Source: an uncultured Collinsella sp.
GTDB taxonomy: Bacteria > Actinomycetota > Coriobacteriia > Coriobacteriales > Coriobacteriaceae
Direction of reading: 5' to 3'
DNA: 5,665 bases
NCBI GenBank assembly: GCA_900541205.1
Contig: UQIV01000039.1
Span: 1 to 5,665 of the forward strand
This document shows, piece by piece, positions 1 through 5,460 of this stretch; the stretch's first letter is position 1, and each line of letters begins with the position of its first letter. Both the position numbers and the translations under genes were made by a program. Below the pieces are notes generated by a model. The model was not told the origin of the DNA. It worked only from the letters and a program-made list of their open reading frames with translations, and ran no database searches.

Positions 1-87
1 CTGACCCCATATCGTTGGGGCCAGGCCCGATTTTGCCTCTTGACAATGTCCTGCTCATATTAAAAGGAACGTCCCTAACTGCCGGGT
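1..87. other. Left flank, no gene recognised
   Basis: No reading frame here can be supported as a gene. Two small overlapping hairpins are visible: CCCCA (5-9) with TGGGG (16-20), and GGGC (18-21) with GCCC (25-28) followed by GATTTT. The second could be a weak intrinsic terminator for a rightward gene outside the window. A TTGACA hexamer lies at 40-45, but the nearest AT-rich -10-like hexamer, TATTAA (58-63), is only 12 bases downstream, so I do not call a promoter. Confidence 0.4.
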
Positions 88-100
88 TTAGGCTGTTAGG
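62..100 (-). repeat. REP-like hairpin element at the 3' end of the acetyltransferase gene
   Basis: CCTAAC (74-79) pairs with GTTAGG (95-100) and GCC (81-83) with GGC (91-93), separated by one mismatch, with a 7-base loop that contains the acetyltransferase stop codon (88-90). Next to it lies AAAAGGAACGTCCC (62-75), which on the minus strand reads GGGACGTTCCTTTT. Elements built as a G-run, ACGTT or ACGG, then a T-run are, as I recall, scattered through gut Firmicutes and Coriobacteriia, sometimes with REP-associated IS200-like transposases. That link is memory, not shown here. It could also be a poor terminator for the leftward gene: T4 follows on the minus strand, but about nine bases after the stem. 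Confidence 0.35.
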
Positions 101-729
101 TCGAGTTCGTAGAGGAAGCTTTCGCGCGGCATGTCGTGACGGCGCTCTTCGCGGTTGGCGCGGTGCGTGGCGGTGCGCTTAAAGCCGTGCAGCTCGTAGA
201 ACTTCCACGAGCAGTTGGAGTCGGTGTACAGGTGCGCCCTCGTCGCTCCAAGCGAGGACAGGTGCGAGACCGCGGCATCGAGCAGAACCGTGCCAACGCC
301 CAGGCCATGGACATCGCGATCCACGGCAAGCAGCGTGACCTCGTTGTCGTGCGGCAACGGGCTGCTCTCGAGCAGGCGGTTGTTGGTTCGGATGGTTGCG
401 CGCACAAACGAGAGATACTCGGCGCAGGCATCGGGCTCCAGCTCACGCATCTGCGATAGCAGCGCGCGTTCGGTATCCATCCAATGCTCGTTGATAGTGG
501 CGCCGGAGCTCTGTCCCGCACGCGCAAGCGAAATGCCACGCGCCTGACCGTCGATTACGGCAACCTGTGAAAACGTCGACGACGAAAGGCAATAGGCGAG
601 GTCGCACGCGGCCTCGAGGCGGTTGTACTCATCGTTATCCGAATTGTTATGCCAGAGCTGCTGTAGAATCAGCGCGATGGCGTCGAAGTCTTCGGTATCA
701 AACGGTCGGTAGAGAACCCGCGAGACCAT
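88..729 (-). CDS. GNAT-family N-acetyltransferase
   Basis: A 213-residue cytoplasmic protein of the GCN5-related acetyltransferase superfamily, which transfers the acetyl group of acetyl-CoA to an amine. The acetyl-CoA site is clear in the C-terminal half. Strand beta4 (VTLLAVDRDV, residues 131-140) runs into the pyrophosphate loop HGLGVG (141-146), a match to the family Q/R-x-x-G-x-G/A signature, and the following helix (147-159). Motif B follows as SNCSWKFYELHGFKR (171-185), where the Y-x-x-x-GF pattern is typical. The N-terminal 120 residues, which should form the substrate pocket, are longer than in minimal 150-residue GNATs and carry no motif I recognise, so the substrate is unknown. The ATG at 729 is preceded on the minus strand by AGAGG four bases upstream. 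It is transcribed divergently from purH and appears monocistronic. Confidence 0.88.
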   Translation of the reverse strand: MVSRVLYRPFDTEDFDAIALILQQLWHNNSDNDEYNRLEAACDLAYCLSSSTFSQVAVIDGQARGISLARAGQSSGATINEHWMDTERALLSQMRELEPDACAEYLSFVRATIRTNNRLLESSPLPHDNEVTLLAVDRDVHGLGVGTVLLDAAVSHLSSLGATRAHLYTDSNCSWKFYELHGFKRTATHRANREERRHDMPRESFLYELDLTA

Positions 730-789
730 GGTGCCTCTTTCTTTTGCGGATGCATATCGAGCACAGTTCTACCACGCCATTGGCATCTA

Positions 790-795
790 ATTATG
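790..795 (-). promoter_or_regulatory. Possible -10 element of the acetyltransferase gene
   Basis: The minus strand reads CATAAT here, five of six matches to TATAAT. At 17-base spacing the -35 position reads GAGTTC, which is poor, so this is a weak candidate. Initiation about seven bases downstream would give a leader of roughly 50 bases before the ATG at 729. Confidence 0.22.
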
Positions 796-891
796 GTGCC
801 CCTGTGTTCCATGAACTCACCGTGCCCGGTGCCGTGCCCATCCCCTCTGCTCGCAAACTTTTTCTGCACATGCGCCCGTTGCGGGGTGCAT

Positions 892-909
892 CGATGCGCT
901 CGATGCGCT
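892..909. repeat. 9-base tandem repeat
   Basis: CGATGCGCT occurs twice head to tail (892-900 and 901-909). The first copy overlaps the palindrome GCATCGATGC (888-897). The block lies directly upstream of the inverted repeat at 911-932. Confidence 0.6.
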
Positions 910-910
910 A

Positions 911-932
911 CATTGAATCAGTATTTTCAATG
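911..932. promoter_or_regulatory. Perfect 7-bp inverted repeat upstream of purH, possible operator
   Basis: CATTGAA (911-917) and TTCAATG (926-932) are exact reverse complements separated by eight bases (TCAGTATT). It is the most AT-rich stretch in the region and contains TATTTT (922-927), a possible poor -10. Size and position, 74 bases before the purH start, suit an operator for a dimeric repressor, but I cannot match it to a known purine regulator site. Confidence 0.4.
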
Positions 933-995
933 CCGCTGCGCGAGCGCTGCAGATCGACGTATCACCGACTCACAGAGCACGGCGGCGTACCAGAC

Positions 996-1001
996 AGGAG
1001 G
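996..1001 (+). promoter_or_regulatory. purH ribosome binding site
   Basis: A full AGGAGG lies five bases before ATG 1007 and fixes that start. It also argues against any translated frame reading across this point from upstream. Confidence 0.85.
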
Positions 1002-1006
1002 ACTGC

Positions 1007-2614
1007 ATGGGATCTGATGTGAAGATCGCACGCGCGTTGATCTCGGTTACCGATAAGACGGGCGTCGTCGATTTCGCACGGACGCTGGTCGATGACTTTG
1101 GCGTCGAGATCATCTCTACGGGCGGCACGGCTCGTGCCATCGAGGACGCGGGCGTTCCCGTAACCCCCATCGAGGAGTTCACGGGCTATCCCGAGATGAT
1201 GGACGGCCGCGTTAAGACCCTGCACCCCAAGGTTCACGGCGCGCTGCTGGCCCGCCGCGATTCCGAGCAGCACATGCAGGAGGCCGCTCAGCACGGCATT
1301 AAGCTGATCGACCTGGTCGTCGTCAACCTGTACGAGTTCGAGAAGACCGTCGCCAACCCCGAGGTCACCTTCGCGGACGCCATCGAGCACATCGATATCG
1401 GCGGTCCCTCCATGTTGCGCTCTGCCGCCAAGAACGCCACGAGCGTTACCGTCATTTCCGACCCGGCCGACTATGATGCCGTCCTGGCCGAGATGCACGA
1501 GACCGGTGGCTGCACCACGCTTTCCACCCGTCGTCGCCTGCAGGTGAAGGTCTACCAGACCACCGCCGCCTACGACACGGCTATCTCCCGTTGGCTTGCC
1601 GCCCAGGCAAGCGACGTGGCGGACACCTCTGCCAAGCTCGAGATCTCGCTGGAGAAGGTCGACGACCTGCGCTATGGCGAGAACCCGCAGCAGAAGGCCA
1701 CGGTCTATCGCTTTGCCGAGGGTTGCGAGAACACCGCGAGCTCGCAGTTCCCGCTCGTGGGCTCCGAGCAGATCCAGGGCAAGCCGCTCAGCTACAACAA
1801 CTATCTGGATGCCGACGCCGCTTGGAACCTGGTCCGCGAGTTCGACGAGCCGGCCTGCGTGATTCTCAAGCACCAGAACCCCTGCGGCTCCGCCGTTGCC
1901 GAGGACATTACGTCTGCTTACGACCGCGCCTTCGCCTGCGATCCCAAGAGCGCCTTTGGCGGCATCATCGCCTGCAACCGCGAGGTTCCTTATGAGCTGG
2001 TCGAGCACTTTGCCGATCAGAACAAGCAGTTCGTCGAGGTTATCATCGCCCCGAGCTACACTGCCGAGGCGCTCGAGCGCATGGTCAAGCGCCCCAACCT
2101 GCGCGTGCTGGCCACCGGCGGCGTGGACCACGGCGCCCAGGTGGAGCTGCGCTCCATCGACGGCGGCATGCTGGTGCAGGAAGTCGACCACGTGACCGAG
2201 GATCCCGCGACCTTTACGTTCCCCACCGACCGCAAGCCCACCGACGCCGAGATGGCCGAGCTCGAGTTTGCCTGGAAGGTCTGCAAGGGCGTCAAGTCTA
2301 ACGCCATCCTGGTCTCCAAGGGCAAGGCCGGCATTGGCATGGGCCCCGGTCAGCCCAACCGCGTTGACTCCGCACTGCTGGCCTGCGAGCGTGCCGAGGA
2401 CTTCTGCGAGCGTGAGGGCGTGGAGAAGGGCGGCTTTGCCTGCGCAAGCGACGCATTCTTCCCGTTCCGCGACAACGTCGACGTGCTTGCCGCGCACGGC
2501 GTGACCTGCATCATCCAGCCCGGCGGCTCCAAGCGCGATGACGAGAGCATTCAGGCCTGCAACGAGCACAATATTGCTATGGTCTTTACCGGCGCCCGCC
2601 ACTTTAGGCACTAA
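1007..2614 (+). CDS. purH: Bifunctional AICAR formyltransferase / IMP cyclohydrolase
   Basis: PurH carries out the last two steps of de novo purine synthesis. It formylates AICAR with 10-formyltetrahydrofolate to FAICAR, then closes the ring to IMP, in the cytoplasm. The 535 residues match the usual family length. The N-terminal cyclohydrolase domain, with an MGS-like fold, covers about residues 5-150: ALISVTDKTG (10-19), STGGT (37-41), DGRVKTLHPKVHG (66-78) and the stretch around DIGGPSMLRSAAKN (130-143). The transformylase part follows: LRYGENPQQ (221-229), the catalytic KHQNPCG (288-294, with the family's essential Lys-His), AFGGI (316-320), SNAILVSK (431-438) and the closing segment RDNVDVLAAHGVTCIIQPGGS (488-508). 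All expected key motifs are present with no frameshift. It is monocistronic as seen: its own ribosome binding site in front and an intrinsic terminator 29 bases after the stop. No other pur gene is in the window. Confidence 0.98.
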   Translation: MGSDVKIARALISVTDKTGVVDFARTLVDDFGVEIISTGGTARAIEDAGVPVTPIEEFTGYPEMMDGRVKTLHPKVHGALLARRDSEQHMQEAAQHGIKLIDLVVVNLYEFEKTVANPEVTFADAIEHIDIGGPSMLRSAAKNATSVTVISDPADYDAVLAEMHETGGCTTLSTRRRLQVKVYQTTAAYDTAISRWLAAQASDVADTSAKLEISLEKVDDLRYGENPQQKATVYRFAEGCENTASSQFPLVGSEQIQGKPLSYNNYLDADAAWNLVREFDEPACVILKHQNPCGSAVAEDITSAYDRAFACDPKSAFGGIIACNREVPYELVEHFADQNKQFVEVIIAPSYTAEALERMVKRPNLRVLATGGVDHGAQVELRSIDGGMLVQEVDHVTEDPATFTFPTDRKPTDAEMAELEFAWKVCKGVKSNAILVSKGKAGIGMGPGQPNRVDSALLACERAEDFCEREGVEKGGFACASDAFFPFRDNVDVLAAHGVTCIIQPGGSKRDDESIQACNEHNIAMVFTGARHFRH

Positions 2615-2643
2615 GTTTCGCCCCGGAACAAAATAATCTCTGC

Positions 2644-2679
2644 AAAAGACGGCTGCTCCGTTTGGAGGGCCGTCTTTTT
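2644..2679 (+). terminator. Intrinsic terminator of purH
   Basis: GACGGC (2648-2653) pairs with GCCGTC (2669-2674), and inside it CTCC (2656-2659) pairs with GGAG (2664-2667) around a GTTT loop. The stem is followed at once by TTTTT (2675-2679) and preceded by AAAA (2644-2647), so pairing can extend with the T-run. This is a classic Rho-independent terminator; the A/T symmetry may allow some function in both directions. Confidence 0.93.
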
Positions 2680-2687
2680 GGTATAAG
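2679..2687 (+). promoter_or_regulatory. Extended -10 promoter of the aminotransferase-like gene
   Basis: TGGTATAAG fits the extended -10 form TG-n-TATAAT with five of six core matches. It starts on the last T of the purH terminator. No good -35 exists, since that position lies inside the terminator hairpin, but extended -10 promoters can work without one. Initiation would fall near 2694-2696, which favours translation from ATG 2720 rather than ATG 2696. Confidence 0.5.
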
Positions 2688-2719
2688 AGGACGGAATGAC
2701 TAACACGAAAGGTACAACC

Positions 2720-3427
2720 ATGCCCCAGATTGATGATGCCGAGCTGTTTGGCAATGCCGAGGATCAGCGTGCGTACGAGGACTTTTGCGCCAATCAGGAG
2801 GCGGTCGAGAAGTTCACGCTCGACAAGCCCGCGCTTATCTGCCGCTGGCGCATGTCCAACAAAAAGGTGCCCATGCTCAACCGCCACATTCGTGCGCTGT
2901 CCGAGCGCCTGGTGCAGGGCGAGCCGCTTACCCATAACATGCTCAGCTGGGCCAAACAGCACGTTGAGTGGTCGCTTGCCGAGGGCGATTACACCGCACG
3001 CGACGGCGTGCTCATGCTGGTGATCGACGTTAACGGCAACGCCGCCATGACGGTGGGGGAGTACGAGCCGCTCGCCGATACGTCGGCCAAGGCGCTGCGT
3101 GCCCGCTCCGCCGAGGCCCGCTCCGAGGCCGACGAAACCGGCGTGGCGCCCGAGCTGCTCGCCGCTGTCAACAACGGCGAGCTCGCCTTTGTGGCGCCGG
3201 CGGACGAGTTTCTGTGCGGCACGGCGACGCTCATCGAGCAGCTGGCCCAGACCAAGGGCATCCCGGTCACGCGCGTAGACATTCCCGCGCAGCTTAAGGG
3301 CGCGCTGTTCCTGGTGAGCGACGAGCACGGCGTGGTTCCCGCCGACGATACCGATGCCGCCGAGGCGGACGCTGCTATGGTCACCTTCTTCGCCGACGGC
3401 TACGAAAAGCTCCGCGCCCGTCGCTAA
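2720..3427 (+). CDS. Divergent class IV aminotransferase-like protein (PabC/IlvE fold), function uncertain
   Basis: With this start the protein has 235 residues. I have no direct family match, but its pattern follows class IV PLP aminotransferases (IlvE, D-amino acid aminotransferase, aminodeoxychorismate lyase). RHIRALSERL (55-64) resembles the H-x-x-RL helix. NGEL-x4-P (152-160) followed by FLCGTATLIEQLAQTKGIPV (163-182) resembles the family's dGxLxTP, L-x-G-x-TR and A-x-x-xGIxV run. ALFLVSDEHGVVP (195-207) resembles DEVFLTSSxxGVxPV. Lys124 sits roughly where the PLP lysine would be, but the segment normally following it, including the PLP-binding E-G-S/T-x-x-N loop, appears missing, so catalysis is doubtful. 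Start choice: AAAGG lies seven bases before ATG 2720. An alternative ATG 2696 (243 residues) has AGAGG five bases upstream and adds only eight polar residues. Terminators on both sides make it a single-gene unit. Confidence 0.6.
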   Translation: MPQIDDAELFGNAEDQRAYEDFCANQEAVEKFTLDKPALICRWRMSNKKVPMLNRHIRALSERLVQGEPLTHNMLSWAKQHVEWSLAEGDYTARDGVLMLVIDVNGNAAMTVGEYEPLADTSAKALRARSAEARSEADETGVAPELLAAVNNGELAFVAPADEFLCGTATLIEQLAQTKGIPVTRVDIPAQLKGALFLVSDEHGVVPADDTDAAEADAAMVTFFADGYEKLRARR

Positions 3428-3461
3428 ATGATTTTTCTGGGACGGGGATTAAAGAATCATT
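3427..3461. repeat. Hairpin element abutting the stop codon, REP-like
   Basis: AATGATTTTT (3427-3436) pairs with AAAGAATCATT (3451-3461) over ten base pairs including one G-U, leaving a loop of about 15 bases that contains GGGACGGGGATT. It begins on the last base of the upstream stop codon. No T-run follows on either strand, so it is not a typical terminator. The GGGACG core is shared with the minus strand of the element at 62-100, which also touches a stop codon. Confidence 0.45.
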
Positions 3462-3484
3462 CCATCTCTGCATACATGCGTACG

Positions 3485-3502
3485 CTCGAGTAGAGGCTCG
3501 AG
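3485..3502. repeat. Paired CTCGAG palindromes
   Basis: CTCGAG occurs at 3485-3490 and 3497-3502, six bases apart. The two can pair as a short stem with loop TAGAGG. It sits just ahead of the terminator at 3514 and may be part of the same 3' untranslated structure. Confidence 0.4.
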
Positions 3503-3513
3503 GTCGAAGTGAT

Positions 3514-3551
3514 GGGGCCGATCGGTTTAGGACCGGTCGGCCCCTATTTTC
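3514..3551 (+). terminator. Intrinsic terminator after the aminotransferase-like gene
   Basis: GGGGCCGA (3514-3521) pairs with TCGGCCCC (3537-3544), then a T-G wobble, then CGGT (3523-3526) pairs with ACCG (3532-3535). The result is a 13-bp stem with a five-base loop. TATTTTC follows. The very stable stem makes up for the interrupted T-run. It isolates the two-component operon from upstream transcription. Confidence 0.88.
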
Positions 3552-3585
3552 TCTTAAGGCTATCGAACACTTTTGTCATATTAGG

Positions 3586-3621
3586 TGCCCACGGGGTCGT
3601 ATCGTTGCGACGCCGTGGGCA
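3586..3621. promoter_or_regulatory. Long inverted repeat upstream of the response regulator gene
   Basis: TGCCCACGG (3586-3594) and CCGTGGGCA (3613-3621) are exact reverse complements. After one G-G mismatch, GTCG (3596-3599) also pairs with CGAC (3608-3611), leaving an eight-base loop. No T-run follows (TAATGGTG), so it is not a terminator. Its right arm overlaps CATAAT (3620-3625), the best -10 candidate for the operon, and no -35 hexamer is visible. An operator or activator site is therefore a reasonable reading; a structured leader RNA is the alternative. Confidence 0.5.
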
Positions 3622-3625
3622 TAAT
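3620..3625 (+). promoter_or_regulatory. Candidate -10 element of the two-component operon
   Basis: CATAAT has five of six matches to TATAAT and would start transcription about 30 bases before ATG 3664, leaving room for the ribosome binding site. The -35 position has no consensus match, which would fit a promoter that needs an activator. Confidence 0.35.
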
Positions 3626-3653
3626 GGTGTGGAAGGTGCAAGTTACGCGAAAT

Positions 3654-3659
3654 GGGAGG
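3654..3659 (+). promoter_or_regulatory. Ribosome binding site deciding the response regulator start
   Basis: GGGAGG lies four bases before ATG 3664. An in-frame ATG at 3652 overlaps this very site and has no site of its own, so 3664 is the better start. Confidence 0.8.
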
Positions 3660-3663
3660 ACAC

Positions 3664-4335
3664 ATGGCGCTGATCTATATCGTTGAGGACGACGAGCCCA
3701 TTCGTCGTGAGCTTATCGACATCCTTGCCCGCGCCGGGTTTGAAATCGAGGCCTGCGAATCGTTTGAGCATGTCTCGCGCGATATTCTCGCTGCCGCGCC
3801 CGACCTGGTGCTGCTCGACCTCACACTTCCCGTCAAGGACGGCCAGCATATCTGCCACGAGGTTCGCCGCGAATCCGAGGTTCCCATTATCGTCCTCACG
3901 TCGCGCACGACCGAGATCGACGAGGTCATGGCCATGACGCTCGGCGCGGACGACTTTGTTTCCAAGCCCTACAGCGCCCGTGTGCTCGTGTCGCGCATCA
4001 ACGCACTGCTGCGTCGCACCGCGGCGGCAGGCGAGCGCAGCACACTTGTCCACAAGGGGCTGGAGCTCGACCTCGCCCGCTCCATGGTTACCAACACGCA
4101 AACCGGCACTAGCACCGAGCTCACCAAAAACGAACTGCGTATCCTCTCACTGCTTCTGAGCCGCGCGGGCAAGATTGTTTCGCGCTCGGCCATCATGCAG
4201 GACCTGTGGGACTCCGACGCCTTCGTGGACGACAATACGCTCACCGTCAACATCAACCGCCTGCGCACCACGCTTGAAAAAATCGGCATCAAGGGGTATT
4301 TGACGACGCACCGCGGCCAGGGCTATTCGGTCTAG
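3664..4335 (+). CDS. OmpR/PhoB-type response regulator
   Basis: A 223-residue cytoplasmic transcription factor switched by phosphorylation. The receiver domain spans about residues 2-117, with the acidic pair Glu8/Asp9, phospho-acceptor Asp52 in LVLLDLTLP, switch residue Ser80 in IIVLTS, and Lys101 in FVSKPY. All catalytic positions are intact, so it should be phosphorylatable. The winged-helix DNA-binding domain covers about 127-223: ELTKNELRILSLLLSRAGKI (152-171), the recognition-helix region around DDNTLTVNINRLRTTLEKIG (189-208) and the terminal THRGQGYSV wing. The sequence style is that of the BceR-like subgroup, consistent with the kinase downstream, its likely phosphodonor. The stop lies nine bases before the kinase start, and the stop codon overlaps the kinase's ribosome binding site, so translation is probably coupled. 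Its targets are unknown; autoregulation through the inverted repeat at 3586-3621 is possible. Confidence 0.95.
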   Translation: MALIYIVEDDEPIRRELIDILARAGFEIEACESFEHVSRDILAAAPDLVLLDLTLPVKDGQHICHEVRRESEVPIIVLTSRTTEIDEVMAMTLGADDFVSKPYSARVLVSRINALLRRTAAAGERSTLVHKGLELDLARSMVTNTQTGTSTELTKNELRILSLLLSRAGKIVSRSAIMQDLWDSDAFVDDNTLTVNINRLRTTLEKIGIKGYLTTHRGQGYSV

Positions 4336-4344
4336 GGGCCGGCT

Positions 4345-5388
4345 ATGTCGTTTGGCAAGTTCTTTAAAGATGCGCTGCTTCCCGTCGCCGTGTGGACCTG
4401 CGGCGTGCTGCTGAGCTGCTTTGTGCTGACGGTCGCCGGTGCTTCGACATCCATCGTGGTCGTGGCGGTCGGCGTGTCCTTTATCTTTGGTATGCTCGGC
4501 ATCGTGATCGAATACGCGCGCCGTCGCCGTTTCCTGCGCCAGCTGGAGCGTGCGGCAGAGGAGCTCGAGAGTCCAGCATGGGTGCAGGAGATGGTGCAAT
4601 GCCCGACCTATGCCGAGGGCGAACTCGAGTACGAGGTCTTGCGCCGGGTGGGCAAAGCCGCTTGCGACGAGGTTGCCGAAGGCCGGCGTCAGACCGATGA
4701 CTATCGCGACTATATCGAGAGCTGGGTCCACGAGGCCAAGCTGCCCCTGGCGGCGGCTCACCTGATTTTGGAAAACCTGGATGGCAGCGAAGACGACCTG
4801 TCGCGCGTAGATGACCTGGGCCGTGAGCTGGCTCGCGTGGAGCGCTATATCGACCAGGCGCTGTACTACGCGCGCTCGGAAGTCGTGGAGCGGGACTACC
4901 TGATTCGCCGCTGGGATCTCAAGACCTTGGTGACGGGCGCGATTAAAGCCAACGCGCGCGAGCTCATCGCGGCGCACGTGGCCCCGGTGTGCGAGAACCT
5001 CGACTTCGAGATCTTTACCGACGAGAAGTGGCTCGAGTTTATTCTGGGCCAGCTTATTCAGAACAGTATTAAATATGCGCGCGAGGACGGCGCGAAGATC
5101 GTGTTTTCGGGCGCGTTGCTGGACGAGGGCCTGGCGAGCGAGCGCATCGAGCTCACTGTTGCCGACAACGGCTGCGGCGTGAGTGCGGCAGACCTGCCAC
5201 GCGTGTTCGAGAAGGGCTTTACCGGCGACAACGGCCGCACCACCAAGCGCGCAACGGGCATCGGCCTCTACCTGGTGGCGCGTCTGTGCTCCAAGATGGG
5301 CATCGACGTCACCGCGGCATCGGAGCCGGGCGAAGGCTTCGTCGTAACATTCGCCTTCTCAACCAACAAGTTCCAATATTTCGAGTAG
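4345..5388 (+). CDS. BceS-like (intramembrane-sensing) sensor histidine kinase
   Basis: A 347-residue membrane kinase, the likely partner of the regulator just upstream. Two N-terminal hydrophobic helices (about 11-32 and 36-56) are joined by a turn of only a few residues, so there is almost no extracellular sensor; basic residues RRRR (59-62) follow on the cytoplasmic side. A linker with heptad character leads to the dimerisation/phosphotransfer domain with DYRDYIESWVHEAKLPL (119-135), phospho-acceptor His129. The ATPase domain has the N box around GQLIQNSIKYA (235-245, Asn240), G1 box DNGCG (274-278), F box VFEKGF (287-292) and G2 box TGIGLYL (304-310). All are intact. The W-V/I-H-E-x-K-x-P form and the two-helix layout are those of BceS-type kinases, which normally sense through a partner such as a BceAB transporter for antimicrobial peptides. 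AGGGG (4334-4338), overlapping the regulator stop, is its ribosome binding site. Confidence 0.93.
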   Translation: MSFGKFFKDALLPVAVWTCGVLLSCFVLTVAGASTSIVVVAVGVSFIFGMLGIVIEYARRRRFLRQLERAAEELESPAWVQEMVQCPTYAEGELEYEVLRRVGKAACDEVAEGRRQTDDYRDYIESWVHEAKLPLAAAHLILENLDGSEDDLSRVDDLGRELARVERYIDQALYYARSEVVERDYLIRRWDLKTLVTGAIKANARELIAAHVAPVCENLDFEIFTDEKWLEFILGQLIQNSIKYAREDGAKIVFSGALLDEGLASERIELTVADNGCGVSAADLPRVFEKGFTGDNGRTTKRATGIGLYLVARLCSKMGIDVTAASEPGEGFVVTFAFSTNKFQYFE

Positions 5389-5392
5389 TCGG

Positions 5393-5414
5393 GCCGTCTT
5401 GCGGTGCGGACGGC
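5393..5414 (+). terminator. Hairpin after the kinase gene, doubtful terminator
   Basis: GCCGTC (5393-5398) pairs with GACGGC (5409-5414) around a ten-base loop, five bases after the kinase stop codon. The stem arms are the reverse arrangement of those in the purH terminator, but no T-run follows (AATGTTCC), so intrinsic termination is doubtful. It may only protect the 3' end of the message. Confidence 0.35.
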
Positions 5415-5415
5415 A

Positions 5416-5440
5416 ATGTTCCCGAACGTGAACATAGCTA
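5416..5440. repeat. 25-nt repeat, copy 1, with imperfect palindrome
   Basis: It begins ATGTTCCCGAACGTGAACA, identical over 19 bases to copy 2 at 5455, with 23 of 25 bases matching overall. TGTTC (5417-5421) and GAACA (5430-5434) are reverse complements around eight bases; the inner CG pairs are also symmetric, giving the form TGTTCnCGnnCGnGAACA. That form suits binding by a dimeric regulator. Confidence 0.75.
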
Positions 5441-5460
5441 AGGCAATTGGCGCTATGTTC
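5430..5460. repeat. 9-bp inverted repeat linking the two 25-nt copies
   Basis: GAACATAGC (5430-5438), the right half of copy 1 plus flank, is the exact reverse complement of GCTATGTTC (5452-5460), the left half of copy 2 plus flank. The loop is 13 bases. So besides being direct repeats, the copies can pair with each other across the gap. Confidence 0.7.

Larger units (their letters stand above)
730..1006. other. Divergent intergenic region between acetyltransferase gene and purH
   Basis: This 277-base gap must hold the promoters of both flanking genes, but no consensus -35/-10 pair stands out. Seen: CATAAT on the minus strand (795-790), which could be a -10 for the acetyltransferase gene with a leader of about 50 bases; CCGTGCCC repeated at 820-827 and 832-839; an inverted repeat CACCG/CGGTG at 818-831; the palindrome GCATCGATGC (888-897); a 9-base tandem repeat; and a 7-bp inverted repeat nearer purH. 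A ZTP (pfl) riboswitch would be plausible upstream of purH, but I do not see its conserved CCGCC-UGGGCA core. Confidence 0.5.

Noticed and set aside
40..63. Promoter TTGACA ... TATTAA in the left flank
   Set aside because: The spacing is only 12 bases, and a transcript would run antisense into the acetyltransferase gene.
730..1006. ZTP (pfl) or purine riboswitch upstream of purH
   Set aside because: Neither the conserved CCGCC-UGGGCA region of the ZTP aptamer nor the three-way junction core of purine aptamers could be found by eye.
793..1017. A 74-codon Cys-rich plus-strand frame with CARC-type pairs just before purH
   Set aside because: The cysteines come from the TGCGC-rich repeats at 888-909. 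There is no ribosome binding site at 793, and the frame runs through the purH Shine-Dalgarno and start.
962..3328. A 788-codon open frame on the minus strand across purH and the next gene
   Set aside because: It runs antisense to a certain gene and a probable gene, spans the purH terminator, and its composition (rich in Gly, Ala, Leu, Val, His) is what the complement of GC-rich codons gives. It has no recognisable domain.
3652..3663. Alternative response regulator start at ATG 3652
   Set aside because: It would place the GGGAGG ribosome binding site inside the coding sequence and has no site of its own. Starting at 3664 gives the normal receiver N-terminus MALIYIVEDDE.
4147..4977. A 276-codon minus-strand frame over the regulator/kinase junction
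   Set aside because: It is antisense to two well-supported genes, with a composition typical of a shadow frame.
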